From Ziziphus jujuba (taxonomy: Eukaryota; Streptophyta; Magnoliopsida; Rosales; Rhamnaceae), in contig NC_083385.1 in assembly GCF_031755915.1 (NCBI RefSeq), positions 11,491,001 through 11,555,000 of the forward strand: a DNA stretch of 64,000 nucleotides, written 5' to 3'. Position 1 is the first letter of the stretch, and each line of letters opens with the position of its first letter. The notes below the pieces were generated by a model, which saw only the letters and a list, made by a program, of their open reading frames with translations, was not told the origin of the DNA and did not search any database. Below are positions 35,276 through 48,324 of the stretch, piece by piece. Position numbers and translations under genes: made by a program.

Positions 35276-35392
35276 AGAACCTGCATCGTAGCGGAAGAAC
35301 TGGTGAAGATGAGGAGGGTTGGGTGAGTGAAGGAAGCGGTTAGACACAAACGAAGACAGTATCTTTGGCTGTGCACCCAAAGCGCCCACCAT
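31777..35392 (-). CDS. MAP1D: Methionine aminopeptidase 1D, chloroplastic/mitochondrial
   Basis: Ten exons on the minus strand: 35392-35281, 35062-34993, 34841-34613, 34198-34037, 33936-33895, 33580-33509, 33307-33228, 33082-32985, 32486-32439, 31922-31777. Phases close exactly, giving 352 residues, the usual size. The enzyme removes N-terminal methionine from new organellar proteins after deformylation. Residues 1-~60 are rich in Ser, Arg and hydrophobics without acidic patches ([20 protein letters not shown]), fitting a transit peptide. The catalytic part starts near [20 protein letters not shown]. Metal and catalytic residues are all present: His182 (CICHGIP), Asp199 ([10 protein letters not shown]), Asp210 ([10 protein letters not shown]), His273 (VGHGVG), Glu305 (TIEPM) and Glu336 (QFEH). 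The chosen start is the first Met of the transit-like segment. An upstream in-frame Met at 35626 would read through LINE-derived sequence and is unlikely. LINE remains lie about 100 bp upstream of the start. Confidence 0.95.
35238..35272. repeat. (GA)n/(TC)n microsatellite at the MAP1D intron 1 donor
   Basis: About 17 GA units on plus lie within 10-45 bases of the first donor site of MAP1D, forming a TTCTTCTCTCTC tract at the start of the intron. Confidence 0.9.
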
Positions 35393-35479
35393 GCTTCTCC
35401 CCCTGTTTATCTTTCTCTCAACCTCTCCTTCACTGCCTTTTCCCTCTTTTAGATATATCCGTTCTACTTTTGTTTTAAT

Positions 35480-36136
35480 ATCCATTTGGGCCTGAATGGG
35501 CCTCCATGGTCTCATCAACCCAATCCAATTCCACAGCACAAGCCCAATAATGGCTGTCAGTCTCTGAGAAAATATATTTGAAATCCAATCCACATTGATC
35601 TTCTTCACCCCCAAGTTTCCCAGCAAGCTTCAAACCATGAAAAAATCCCCCCAACTCCTGCCAAAATACAAATTAGACTTTCACAAATTATCAGAAAAAA
35701 AAAAGGCATACCAACTTCCTCAACACTACCTGCTCTAGCAGATTTGGAATCATCCTTGAAGCTACCCAATTGTATTAAGCTTAACCCAATTCTCAAGAGG
35801 AGGATGCCAAGAAAGCTAACAAAGATTTTTCTTGGTTTTGACAACAGAGATTCTATTCATACCATCTCCATATCACTGGCATAACTCATTACAATTATTG
35901 ATGCATGTTAGGATAATTGAAATTCTCTTCCAAAATCCCTTTGCACCTCCATTTCCAAATCAGCCAGCACCCCCACACTGAACAGAATGTGTTCCAATCC
36001 ATGTGAAGTTCGGGTTCTTATTCAGCCACACTTTAATTTTACTTTCAAAATTTGTTGAAAACCAACTACTTTCATCTTTTCTTTAAAGAAATCCTTATCA
36101 ATGTCCAAAATTCCAACATTACCCAAAAAGAAAAAG

Positions 36137-36168
<32 letters not shown>

Positions 36169-36274
36169 AAAATTCCAGAATCCCAATTTGGATTCATTGT
36201 GATAAAATTTACAATTCCCAGCTAAACCCATTTTTCACCCCTTTTCATTTATGAGCAACTTATTAACTAACAAC

Positions 36275-36318
<44 letters not shown>

Positions 36319-36470
36319 CACTTTGGGGATAACTTTCAATTTCCATGTACAAGTCCAATCCAAACTACTTTTTTCACAATCTGGATTAGTTAGCCACTCA
36401 TAGGCAGATTTAACAATCAATTCCCCCCTTTTCTGAATGATTCCATGTGAATTTATCTTCGACATAACTA
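35480..36470 (-). mobile_element. LINE (L1-type non-LTR retrotransposon) 3' relic
   Basis: The minus strand reads, in LINE order: ELIVKSAYEWLTNP and WTCTWKLKVIPKVQI, then WLLVNKLL after a microsatellite (zinc-binding reverse-transcriptase region); CWLIWKWRCKRILEENF (inter-domain region, about 35970-35900); and WHPPLENWVKLNTIG plus GSFKDDSKSARAG (RNase H start). It ends with GVKKINVDWISNIF near 35600. Frames are broken by several shifts and stops. A ~31-base A run near 36136-36166 and a (TA)n tract interrupt it. This matches the 3' portion of plant LINEs that carry an RNase H domain. The element lies directly upstream of MAP1D on the same strand. Confidence 0.75.
36278..36315. repeat. (TA)n microsatellite inside the LINE relic
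   Basis: About 18 TA units split the otherwise continuous zf-RVT phrase between PKVQI and WLLVNKLL, so the repeat grew after the LINE inserted. Confidence 0.85.
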
Positions 36471-38300
36471 GCAGCAGAGAAAAGAATGCTTAGAATATGC
36501 TGGCACCATGCTTTTAAGCATATTTAATTTCCATTCACCTTCGTCACTTACCTCGGCCACCATTAAATTCCAATTGATAATTTAAATTTTCAGTGGTATG
36601 TTACTAACCATCTTGCAACAACAAATAAATTAAGATGACAACCTAGGATGTTTCCACTAGAATTGTTCTTTACATGTACAATTAATACAAAGATAGTAAT
36701 TGACTTATTAATTTAAAAGGGAAACTAAAAAAACCATTTTTTTCTTTTGCTAAGAAGGTAAAATTTATCAATTAGGATTTTTTCTTTTGTTGAGAAGATA
36801 AGATTTATTAATTAGGATCCTTTGGCTTTTTTTTTTTTTCCCCCCTTATATTTGTCTATACTCACTTTTCAATTTTAGTTGTGGTTTGTCAATCTAATGG
36901 ATGATATGTAATGTAAGCACTTATCAATACCATTTTTAAAATATAATTAAAATTAAATAAATCATGTGTGCATATATACATATTTCTAGTGTTAATAAAC
37001 AAGAATACATAAGTAAAGAAAAGAAATAGAGGATCTTATTATTTTTGGATATGGAAAAAAAAAGAAAAAAGAAAAAAAAAGCATAATCTTTTAAATGGTA
37101 AAAATAAATCAAATTCAGAAATCTAGTGAAACCGAAATGTAAAATCATGACTCAAAAAAGCATGCATGCAAAAGCAAGTTCCAAACCAAACTCAAAAACA
37201 TAAGATCCATATTCAAACGACATAGGACCCCACTAAATACCAAATTATAAAGTAGTACCACGTTATTTTAACCACGTCAGAACCATATTGATCTTTATGT
37301 TCCACATCACAAGACCAATTTCTCATCATACAACATGCGGCTGCAACATATATACATGGCTAGTGATGTACAATATATAGTGCGAGATATATGTTCAAAG
37401 TATATAAAAACCCTCTTAAATCATAACAAATTTTACTGGTTTAAATTAACCACCAAGACCATATGTGTTCAAGGGACTCAAAACTGCATAAAGGCTAAAT
37501 GCCTGGTTCTTCTGAGCGTATACAAGAAGACAAGAAAATAAAAAGAAGAAATATATGATTCTATTAAAAGATGTGATTATATAGCTTCGAGGACTGCCTC
37601 ACCACAGTAAGCCAGTGAGGAACTTCAACAGAGCTTTAGCTGATCAATGCCTCTTTTACTCTTTTATGGAGATAGCATTTCATAATGTATATAAGGTTTT
37701 GTCCCAGCAAGTGTCACTGAATTCAATTATATATTTTTTATTCACCCAAAAAAGATAATCCAAAAAAAAATAATAATTCAAGTATATATTTTGGGTTTTT
37801 CAGATAATCCAAGCTTGTTTGAAGAATTATGTACGAATTTTTATTTATTTACTTATATTTTTTCCAAAATGCCAAGTTTTGTTGTTTACAAACTACCACC
37901 AGAAAAACAGTTGGTAATAGAGTAGCCAGTGCGTTAAAAAACAGAGAGAGAACTGTGTTTGGAATTGGCACCGAGACAAAAACAAATTTCAAATCAACGA
38001 GAAAATAAGAAGACGCTGAGAGACGGAAATTAATTGGAGAAGGTTAAATTTCCTATTTGGAAGCAATCGTTTAGGAGGGGATAAGAAATAAGAAAGAAAT
38101 CCTTCCAAGGCCAGCCCGCATGAAATGCGGTCAAGCCCATGCCAAGACGATCCGTCGTTTTCCATTTTGAAAAAACGACAAAAAATGGGAATCCGATGCG
38201 GGGCGAAGATACTTTGGGTCAGTCGTCCATCTGACAATAAGAAGGCCTGGCCCGAAAAAGGGACCCACTAGTTATTTTACATTTGTTAATTGCAATCCAC
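36471..38300. other. Gene-free AT-rich spacer
   Basis: No exon is recognised. A ~40-bp tandem duplication sits at 36738-36820 (TTTCTTTTG then ATTTAT-AATTAGGAT in both copies). A less AT-rich stretch at 38090-38240 contains no recognisable protein. Confidence 0.5.
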
Positions 38301-40389
38301 GGCCCACACCACGTGTTAACACTAAAGCTTACTACATTCCAGTCCCCACCAACCCTGTGCTTCTGCTCTACAGCGATTGACCACCAATTTGGCACGTTAA
38401 AATGTCTAAACGATTGCCTCTGTCGGAGATCTTTTCATTTATAACCTTTTTAGGTTGTGTATTTATTGCCCATATGTTTCATAAAAATAAATTTCGCAAA
38501 ACAAACCAGTTGGTGATGGTTTAAGCTGAGCAATATATAATTATGCCATAATACAATCATTTGTTAGCTTATAATCTATATTTTTGGCTTTTTCCTTTTC
38601 TTTTTTTTTTTTTTTTTTTTTTGGATTTTGTATATAATATCGTTATTGTTTGGTCCCAAAAATCATTTTTACCCTCCAAACCATAATGTCCTATATTATT
38701 CATCAAGATATATATATTTTCCAGTCCAGCGATTATGCTAATCAGCTAGAAAATAGTGTAGGTATGGTATATGATTGAGAAACATCAAGTTAAAGAGGGA
38801 TTTATAATTTTATGTATATCACGGCGCACAATGATGCACGAAACCCACATGTGTGCCCAAAAACCCACCCAACAACTGGGGCTTAGGGTGGACTTCATCT
38901 GCCTCGTTTAGCGTGCTTCCTCGTTCATCGATTTTGTGAAAGGCGGTGGTGCCCCGTCTTAGTCCCTGCATATCTGTTCCCTCTTTTCCTTTGCTTTTTT
39001 CATTATTTTTTTTATAATTATTTTGGCTTCAGGACCAACCTTGAAACTGTGGGTTGGACCGGCTTGTTGTTCGGCTTTCACTGTCTCTGCCAAAAAACAA
39101 CAAACTTCCACTGAACACTTCCCATCCCCACACTTGTAGAAGCTTCGTTTCCTCTGTCATGGCTGGGCTAGTGGCTTATCAAAACGGGTCCGCCAAAACA
39201 ACTAAACTAAAATCTAAATTCAATGAACATTTAGCCCCCGTTAGTGTAACTTTCTTACCATGTTGCCACATATTTATATAAAAATAATATTATAAACACT
39301 TTCTAATTATTAATTTATTTATAAAAAATAATATTATTATTTAATTGGTTTATATTCAATAATATTTATTATTTTAAAATTTACTTATTTAATTTTAAAT
39401 TATATTAACATGCTAATTGATCGGATAAATAAATTAATATGCTCAACAGTGTCTGTTTCCATAACGAGGAAAATCCCAAAACCACCGTAACAAAAACCAA
39501 CTTCTCTAACAAACAATTCCAATTTTGGGCCATGTGTCAGTAATAACCGGACTGGAGAAAATGTCCAAAAGAGAGATGGTAGTGGTAGGTGATAGGAGGC
39601 AACGAGGCTAAAAGGAGAGGCATTTAAGTGCACACCAAAATTAATTAGGATGAGCAAGTTAAGGACAAAGGGGCTTTTTTAATTATCCCCCAACACATCT
39701 AGTACTTAACTTTCAAAAATGGACCACAACAACTTAAGTGCAACTACTAGGCCTTTTAGCACAAGGTTGGTCACATGGTCCTGACGGGGTTTTTTTTTTT
39801 TTTCCCACTATGACCCTTTCTTACAGTGTTCCAACTTTTGTCACAATCCGTTTTGTATTTTTAGCTATGGGTTTGGTTTTTCATTTTTCTATTTACATTT
39901 ATATTTTGGAAACATGGACCACTAATCAACAAATTCTTTTTGGCCGAGGCATGTGCTTTACTTGTGGTTATTCAATCAAGCTAGCTATAGTTCTTTTAGG
40001 TACTATAGAGCTCCAAAGGAAGAGGATGAAAAGTGTATTTATAATTTCCCCACTTCCTCTTTATTATCTGTTCCCAACTTTATTTTTTATTTTTATTAAT
40101 TGGTTCCGAATTTCTATCCCTCTCATGGCTTTTACATGCTGATTTAGATAAGGTTTTGAATTCGAGGGGAAAAAAGAAGTTTTTCTTTAACTATCCTCAT
40201 GCCCTTGATTCTGACAGCCTACCAATTAATAAAGCTCATTTCTTTTTATGGCTTAGATGGTGATATTATTTCCTTCTTGTTTGTATCACTTAAATTCTCC
40301 ATTATGATTAGCTGATTTCTCAGTTTAGAACTTTTGCTAGTCAATTGGTTAATTTCTACATGCTTGTCTTTGCCGACAAAAAGGAAAGC

Positions 40390-40423
<34 letters not shown>

Positions 40424-40977
40424 CAACGATGTTTGGAAAAATGTGGGATTTGAAGTCCGTGGAAAGAGGAAATAATTAATTCTCCAAGTGAAATGCTTAT
40501 AAATCTCTTAACTCGACAGACATTTGAATAATCGAGTAATGTAAGAATCAAGAATATATTTTATTTTATTTACAAAGCTTGAAGTTTGAAATCACTTCAG
40601 GTTTCAGAAGCAAAGTAATTCATATAGATTTGAACTGTCGGTGTCTAACTTCTTAGAGACTACAATAAAGTCGATTTTCTCTATTCCAATATTTTCTTTG
40701 TCTCTTTTCACTAGATCACTTGTGAGTAAATAAAAATTCCTTATTATTTAGATGACAAACATTGTTATTTACTCTAACAAAGTAGAGAATTAAACAATTC
40801 CCTTAGTGTTTATTTTTAGGAAATAAATCATTTAGTATAGAACTAGTATTTCTTGGTAAACTAAATAAGATTAAATGCTATTTTTCAACTTACAATACAT
40901 CTTTTTTTTATTTATACATAGAAATATTGAATGTAAATATGAAGTCAAATGAAATTAATAAAATGTATATATTTTTT
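38301..40977. other. Gene-free spacer with scattered short open frames
   Basis: No protein family, RNA gene or transposon is recognised. A segment at 39738-40142 is open on plus for 134 codons but its translation is a hydrophobic mixture of T-rich codons with no conserved motif. A-runs occur near 40398-40424. Confidence 0.45.
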
Positions 40978-41340
40978 AATTAAACAAATTTTGATACCCT
41001 TAACTTGTAGAGTTTTATAATCTAAGTCCTTAACTTTCAAATATGGTAATTTAGGCATTTAAATTTTAAATTTATTGCATATTAATCTAATTTTCAATTT
41101 TTACCAAATAAATTAGGAAATATCCTACCCAGAAACTTACAGTAAAGTCTATGAAAAATAATATTAAAATGTTGATCAATAAAAATAAAATAAAATCATT
41201 ACCAATTTATCTTATTAAAATTGATGATTAAACTATTCTACTATAATTTAAAAATTACAAATCTAAATTACTATATTTGAAAATTGACAATCTAAATCCC
41301 AAAATTTTACAAATTAAAAGCATCAAAGTGTAATTAATTA
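40978..41340. mobile_element. MITE-like inverted repeat element
   Basis: Left arm: AATTTTGATACCCTTAACTT and later TTTCAAATATGGTAATTTAG. Reverse complement of right arm: ACTTTGATGCTTTTAATTTG and later TTTCAAATATAGTAATTTAG. The two arms pair over about 75-100 bp around an AT-rich centre. The pattern (ACTTTGA-CC-CTTAA-TTGTA) is seen in abundant small plant elements. Flanks are AATTAA/TTAATT-rich, so the target duplication is unclear. Ends are approximate. Confidence 0.6.
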
Positions 41341-44300
41341 TTTTTTTAATAAATTGAGGATAGAGTGATTCGAACAATATACCTTCCATGTTATCATACG
41401 ATTATTAGTACTAACTTATTCTCTTATTTCAATTTTTATTCTTCTTTCTCATGTTTTAAATGAAAATAAGAATGTAAATATCTACACTATTTTGTTGAAA
41501 ATAGAGGGAAATATGAAATTAGACATTAAAAATAACAATAAATTAAATAATTATAATAGTAATTAATTTAACCATTAAAATTATAAATGTTAATTAATGT
41601 ATCCATAGACCTGAGAGAAAACCCATGTGAAATGAGAAAATCCCAAAATCAATCAATATGTGGATTTTAACTTGTCATTGGATTTAGAACACATTTAGTC
41701 TCTCTCATGAAAAACATGATCACACTACTTTCGTCAAAATCAATCCCACCAAACTCGACAACCTTCTAATTGACATCGACCCAAAAATTCACCAACCATT
41801 TAAAGCAAAAATAAAAAAATAATAAAAAGACACGTGTCAAAATCCAATAGGCAAGAAACTAAAACTTTAATCAAATTTAAAGAAGTAGGAATAGATGTAC
41901 TAGGTTCAAAAAACATGTTATGAGGAACGTATAGCTAGAGGCTAAGCATGCAATATTAATCCCCAAATCCCTCCTCTATTCATGATGAGGACCTATTTTA
42001 TGTTATTTTTTTGTTATGGATTTTTTAAAAATAATAATAATAATAAGTAAAAGACGTAAGCCGCAAAAGTTCCCCACTTTTAAAAGCTGGCCTGAGGAGG
42101 TGGGACAGAAAATTGTCCAAAGCCTGACTTTGGAACGAAAAAGGAAATGGCTTTTTTTTTTTTTTTTCTGTTTTTTTCTTTCACCCCAAGTGAAAGGACC
42201 ATTTGAGCACTATCACATAAAACATGTCTTGGACAGGAAACGATTCTCTTCTCCTCTTGAAAGCTCTTCTCGATCTCATGGACATCTCCAATCATAATTT
42301 CTCTCTTCCTTTTTTAGTATTTTATTATTATTATTTTTTAAAATTTTCACCCACTTTCTTTCTCTTTTCTTTTCCATTTCTTTTGGCAAGTTTTGTGATT
42401 GCATCTTTTTCTACTGTTTTGCATCATAAAGAGAGAACATAACTTAAAGCATCTTTACCCCCATCTGGTTTTTAACCAATTAACCATGCATGTAAAGTAT
42501 CAAACTTACAATATTACCAAAAAGAAAAAAAAGAAAAAAGAATCACACTTATATAGAATCCGTGTGTAAACAATAATACTATATTTCACTTTTATCAACT
42601 TTTAATTTGAATTTAAACTACCTTGGATCCTCGGCAATATAGATAGTTTTGACCTAAATCAACATATATGCATGTTCTTATCATCAATCATATGATATTA
42701 GTGGGTTTTGTCAGTAATATATCCCCAAAAAAGTGCACTATTTCCACCACAACTTCTCTTCTGGTCTTATCAATTTGACCCTCAAACTTTGTCTCTGCTT
42801 ATATCCTCTTTTTTTTTTTTCTTCTTCTTCTTTTTTTTTTTAATTATGCATAATTACATATATAGTATTTATGGTTTAGAAAAGCAGATCGATTCGACAG
42901 CACTTAATTGTATATCAAATTGAAATACCATCGATTCGACAGCACTAACGGCATGTGAAATTGAAATACCTAAACATGCTATTTTTGCAGATCTCTCTCT
43001 CTCTCTCTCTCTTTTTTTCTTTTTTTTGTGTCTAGCTTAAGTTATCAACATTTTTTTTTCTTTTCTAAATAAGAGGTTTAATAAAACGGCACAACATGCC
43101 AGAATTAGGAGATGATCGCATGGTCAATCTCCTGCTTAAATTGTCAACATATGGACAATATTTGTGAGTTTTCATGACATTGTGATGTTAATTTCCAGAT
43201 GATATAGTAGACAAATTTTTTCCATTATAATTGCATATCAAATAGACACAAAATTTTGACCAATAAAAAAAAAAATCCAAAGTAATTTTCATTACAATAT
43301 CCCTGGCTGTAATGTCCTTTTCTTTTTAGTTATAATTAATTAAAATTGAAAAAATTTACCTAGTTTGTCCTTCTTTCTTTTTTTTTTTTTTTCCCATTTA
43401 CAACTATAATCTATTACATGATAAACTATGATATATATATATATATATACAAAATTTCAGCTCTTAGAGCTATTTTTCAATTTATGACAGAAGACATGAA
43501 AACGTAGAACATAAAATTAGTGCCATGTTGATTGATTCATTTAGTTTTACATGTTACTATGGCAAGTAACAAAAGCATGACCCCTATGTAATGTCCATCG
43601 TCTTTTATTATTGTATTTCTATAGCCAAGAGTAATGTGAATGACTTAAGTTGTGGTGGGAGAGTATTCGCATCAGGTACTGTAAAAGTGGTACTCAAAAT
43701 AATGTTAATTGTGGAAATGGGGTCAAAAAATGATGGGAATATATATAATTTGTGAGGTGGGTATTAATCATTCAATCTAACTTTTTTATGTTTGTGTTTG
43801 ATGGGCGCAATCTTCAACCAAAAAAAAAAAAAAAAAAAAAAAAGCAAAGTGCAGAGAGAAAGTAGCGTTTGAGTAGAAATTAAAGGTTGAAAATTGTGAG
43901 TGCATGGAAGAAGAAGAAGGAGGGGGTCCGGAGGCACCACTATACGAGTGTTGGGGACTGAAGAGTGAAGAGGAATAGCGGCAAAATCTGTTATAGTTTT
44001 CTGTGCCCACCCTTTGGCTAAGATCCATGTGCCCTTGTCCATTACCTTTTTATTATCTTTACTTTTGAGGAATCTTACTTTATGGTTTTTCCATCTTTGA
44101 TTTAGGAATAGGAGGGGGGACCTTAATCTCATAATGTTATACGTCCTTTAATTTGAAGTTTGAATAAAACAACAAACATCCACCAAACCTTCATTTTCTT
44201 TTTCCTTTCTTTGTTTCTGGTAGATTATTGTCTATTTGCTTGTGCACTAATTAAAGTGCAATCCCTCTCTCTCTCTTTTATCGTTAAGATTAACTTTGAT

Positions 44301-46330
44301 ATTCTTCTTTCCATAATTGTTCTATAGATCTATAAATTCTTTATTTCCCATAACTTATATCTATATATTCAAGTGTATCCATGAAATGAAAGAGATAATT
44401 TGTCGTGAAGGTGAAGGTAAAATAAAAATAGACAATGATAACACGTGAAAAAAAAAAAAAAAAAAACTATGCATAAAAATATATACCCATGTAGGCAATC
44501 TTGGTCTTTTTTTGTTCTCTCTTTATCTTTTTTTTCTTTGTCGATCACAAAAATTCTGTTATGTAAATAATATGGGGTAATTCAGTCAATAACCGCCATC
44601 ATTTTAATGACCCAAAAAAAAAAAAAATGTAATCTACGTACTATTCTAATATCCCACATCCAAGTCAACCATTTGTCTTTCACATTTTGTCCTTTTAGAG
44701 ATAGCTAGTTAGTTGAATAATTGATTGCAAATTTATTAACCATCTGATTTAAACAATCATTAGTCTCCGTTTTTACAAGGTTTTTTTTTTTATATAATAT
44801 TTTTATAATTAATTCTATGCAAATCGATTTCACTGGTATAAAATTAATTAAGAACATACCTAAAGGTTGTAAAATTGTAACATTGTCTTTTAGAGTTTGT
44901 TGGCTAACGCACAGCCTCCAATCCATCCAAATTGCACATCATTTTACTTTGAGCCTGTTTGCTATGCACCTGAAATCAATGACCCTCATGAACTAGACGA
45001 TTCCCAGAATATCCTCTCTCTCTCTCTCTCTGTCTCTCTGTGATTTTTGTTGAAAAATGTGATACCATAAGATACGATTCCTTTCTTTGCCTTTTCTCTG
45101 TCATGAAAGCATTCAGCAATATGTTACAGGTGGTGCATTTTGGTTTGGACCCCCAGCTAGCAGCTTCATTCATTTTCTCTGCCAACCATAGAGTTCATCC
45201 TAATACTCCAATATTTCTCTCTCTTTGGAGCTGAAATTTTAGCAAAGTATATATTTAATCTAATTCAGTGCCAAGCTTTTTCCAGTTACAGCTTCATATA
45301 GTTTTGTTTTTGTTTTTTTTTTTTTTTTTGGATAAAAAGCTTCATAATGTTTTTGTTATATTGATTTACCATCATTTTCATGTTGGATTTTCTGATCCAG
45401 AATTATTCTTGTCCCATAGAGTGTCAAAATGTACGTGACGTCAATTTAGGACGTTCCCTTATTTATAATATAACAGCAACCTTTTTATTTTTCTTTTTCG
45501 AATTTTATATTTTTGGTTGTAAAGCTTTGAAAAACTTTTCTAAAACTTTAGAAATATGTGTATTATAAATTTCTTCATGACTAAGATTTAGTTCTCTTTT
45601 GTTGAAATTACTTTTCTAAGGTGAAATTATTTGAGAACTTTTTTCTTTCATAAAGTTGCTTTGAATAAGAAAAAAAAAAAATGAAAGAAAAAAGCTATCA
45701 TCTATGAATTGTAAAGTAAGAAAATGATATACTAATAAATTTTCTATATTCAAATCAAGAAAATCCCTTCATTGAACCAAATGAAATCAAAGGAACATAT
45801 ATAAAACTTTCCCAGACATTCATGAAACCTGAATAAATAAATTAATATAAAGAAAAAAAAAGACAAGGAAAAAAAAAAAAAAAAAAAAGCAAATCATCTC
45901 TGTATCCAACCACCAAGTACTAGTAAGATTGCATGGTAATTTTGGAAAGGAGAGGGAATTGGGTTGTAAATCCATGAGACGAAAGGGAGAGACTAATTGA
46001 TATGGTTGTTTGTGGTCCATGGTGGCTATCATGTAGACGGTCCAAATAAATTGAAACCCACGTGGAGTGTTACATGTGTATGTCAGCGTAGAAGGCATAT
46101 GGATATCTCTTATTTCCACATTAATTTCTACGTTTACCTAACGGTTAAGCCCTTATGGCCATAAATTTATTGTTCATGTGTGCCATGTCTCCCTTTCTCA
46201 CTGCACTATTCCTTTTTATTTACCAAACCTATTTTCTTTTTGTGCTAAATTTAATATAAGTTAAATGTTTTATGGACGCTTGAGGCTTTTTTTTTTTATT
46301 ATTAATTTTTTTCTTTGGCAACATTGAATG
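41341..46330. other. Gene-free AT-rich spacer
   Basis: No coding exon is supported. Open frames near 42016-42440 and 43764-44132 are produced by T or A runs. A ~42-bp tandem duplication (42887-42970) carries ATCGATTCGACAGCACT and AAATTGAAATACC in both copies. CT microsatellites occur at 42992-43012 and 45016-45040. Confidence 0.5.
42887..42970. repeat. ~42-bp tandem duplication
   Basis: Copy 1 (42887-42929) and copy 2 (42930-42970) share ATCGATTCGACAGCACT at the start and AAATTGAAATACC at the end, with a diverged middle. Confidence 0.85.
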
Positions 46331-46339
46331 CATTACATT

Positions 46340-46640
46340 TAGGGGTAGTCATTCGTGTTGGTAGATTGTGTTCGAGTTAATTAATTTATTAATCATATAG
46401 AAAATTTTAAATCTGAATACAATCTATTTATTAATTATGTTAAAAATTTTCAACCCGAACACGATCTATTTAATAAACAGATCCATTTATCAATCATATC
46501 ATAAACTCTCAATTTGAACACGATCCATTTAATAAACAGATGATTTGGCATGATTCATGTAAATAATTTATCAAATGGGTAATTTTGATCGACATAACCT
46601 ATTTATAAGAAATTAACTTGTTTACACAAAATTAACTCAA
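46340..46640. repeat. Degenerate element with repeated GAACACGATC motif
   Basis: The phrase ACACGATCYATTTAATAAAC occurs near 46457 and 46517, with earlier relatives near 46410, at about 50-60-bp spacing. It is preceded by GGTAGTCATTCGTGTTGG. Dispersed plant repeats built from similar cacga-rich motifs exist; the family here is not assigned and the boundaries are unclear. Confidence 0.45.
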
Positions 46641-47926
46641 TTAAATAAATTAACTTGCTTAAATTAATTATTTCAAATAAAATAAAAATAATTTAGTTAT
46701 TAATTAATCTTAAATTAACATATATACATATATGTAAAATCATATAATTATATTTACAAATTTACACTAATATAACATATGATATGATAATGTATCACAT
46801 ATATATATACATAATAAACCTAATACTACTTCTTTAAAAATAATATAAATTTTTTTAATTAATAATCATGTTTTTAATTTTCTACATCTTCAGCACTCTA
46901 AAGTAAACATATTTTTGTTTTTTTGTGTCCATAAATCCATATATATATATATATATTAAACATATTACATTTAAATAAATAAATCCATATATATATTAAA
47001 CATCTTACATTTAAATAAATAAATATTATTTCAATAATCTTATTTCTTCATTTTTAATTAATAAAAAATAATAACAGCACAACTTTAATAATAATTGTGT
47101 TAAATATTTTGATCTGAATTTATACTAAACTCAAATTCATTAACTTTCTGTCGTTTTTAAATCATGTTATTGTATCATAACTCAAATTGCCACTGCTAAT
47201 TACAATTGGGCAAGTAGAAAATTTCATCCATGTCAAGATTTAAACCCTAAGTGGAGATATAGTTTAATTTTACCACTTAGCAAAGCTTACAAATAAGTTG
47301 TTTGAGGAGATCCCATGCTTTTATCATTGTATTTCCGAAACTTTTATCTTTTGAAATTTATGTAGTATATTCTTATTATATATATCTTGATTGATAAAAT
47401 AATTTTTTTAAAAGATATCTCTTGAAGGTTGACATAATTTAGTTTTCAAACCGAGTTTCAATAGTGTATTGGAGTTTTCAACATTTATATTGCTATAAAT
47501 TTAATTTCGTAATTATTATATCAAACAGTTTTGCATAAAATACTTACATGCTCTTATGCATATATCAATGCGGTTGCTAAAATTTTATATATTTTTTCAT
47601 GAGTAAAAGAAGCAATAAATATTAAAATTTGACCTTGTCTATATTACTAGAACTAAATATTTGAATTGAATTTTAGTACTTTAAAATTTTCAATGTTATC
47701 AGATGGTAATCCTATTATAAGGGGTAAATCAACTTAGATAATATTTAATTTAGACCTTTAGAAAGAACCAAAAAGTAAAATTAAAAGGGCGAGTCCAAGA
47801 TATATTATATATGCATATATGGTAAACTTCTATACAATTTTACAAGGAAAACAATAATATAATAACAAAAAATATTAAATATTTATTGGTAAGCTACTTT
47901 GATTTTACATCAAAAAATCTATTCAT
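46641..47926. other. AT-rich spacer
   Basis: No gene is seen. A ~47-bp tandem duplication lies at 46931-47026; both copies contain AAATCCATATATATAT, ATTAAACAT and TTACATTTAAATAAATAAA. Confidence 0.5.
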
Positions 47927-47929
47927 TAA

Positions 47930-48321
47930 CACTATGTTTGGATTGGTGGGAAGTTTATTGAGAAAAGGAAATGACAGTATTTATTAATAACTATTGCTTG
48001 GATGATTATAAAATGGAAAGATAAGGAAATGAAACAAAAATGAATTGTTCACCCAAAATTACACTCAATGCACATCTCTAACAAGCCAATTGGATCATAA
48101 TATAGGTAATTTTGGCCTATTAAAAAAATTTGATTAAAGCCTTTTACTTTCTTTCATTTTCCTCTCAATTTTGAATGAAAGACAGATTTGTTAAAATAAA
48201 AAGACCAATTCCCTTCATTTCCTTCGTATTACTTTCCTTTATCTCCATTTTAACTAGCCAAAAAGTGATTTGAATACTTTCCTTTCTCTATTCCCTCCAA
48301 TTCCCTCAATCAAAAATAGTG
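47930..48321. mobile_element. Tourist-like (PIF/Harbinger) MITE with TAA target duplication
   Basis: Left end CACTATGTTTGGATTGGTGG; reverse complement of the right end CACTATTTTTGATTGAGGGA. Both continue inward through GGGAA and GAGAAA-GGAAA purine-rich sequence. The element is 392 bp and is flanked on both sides by TAA (47927-47929 and 48322-48324), the three-base target typical of PIF/Harbinger elements. No coding capacity. Confidence 0.72.
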
Positions 48322-48324
48322 TAA

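Noticed and set aside
35234..35626. A longer MAP1D start at 35626
   Set aside because: The extra codons match LINE RNase H sequence rather than MAP1D, so this is read-through of adjacent DNA.
39738..40142. 134-codon plus-strand open frame
   Set aside because: The translation is hydrophobic, T-run dependent and shows no family motif, splice context or neighbouring exon.
43764..44132. 122-codon minus-strand open frame
   Set aside because: It crosses a 23-base A run and shows no conserved motif; codon content looks non-coding.
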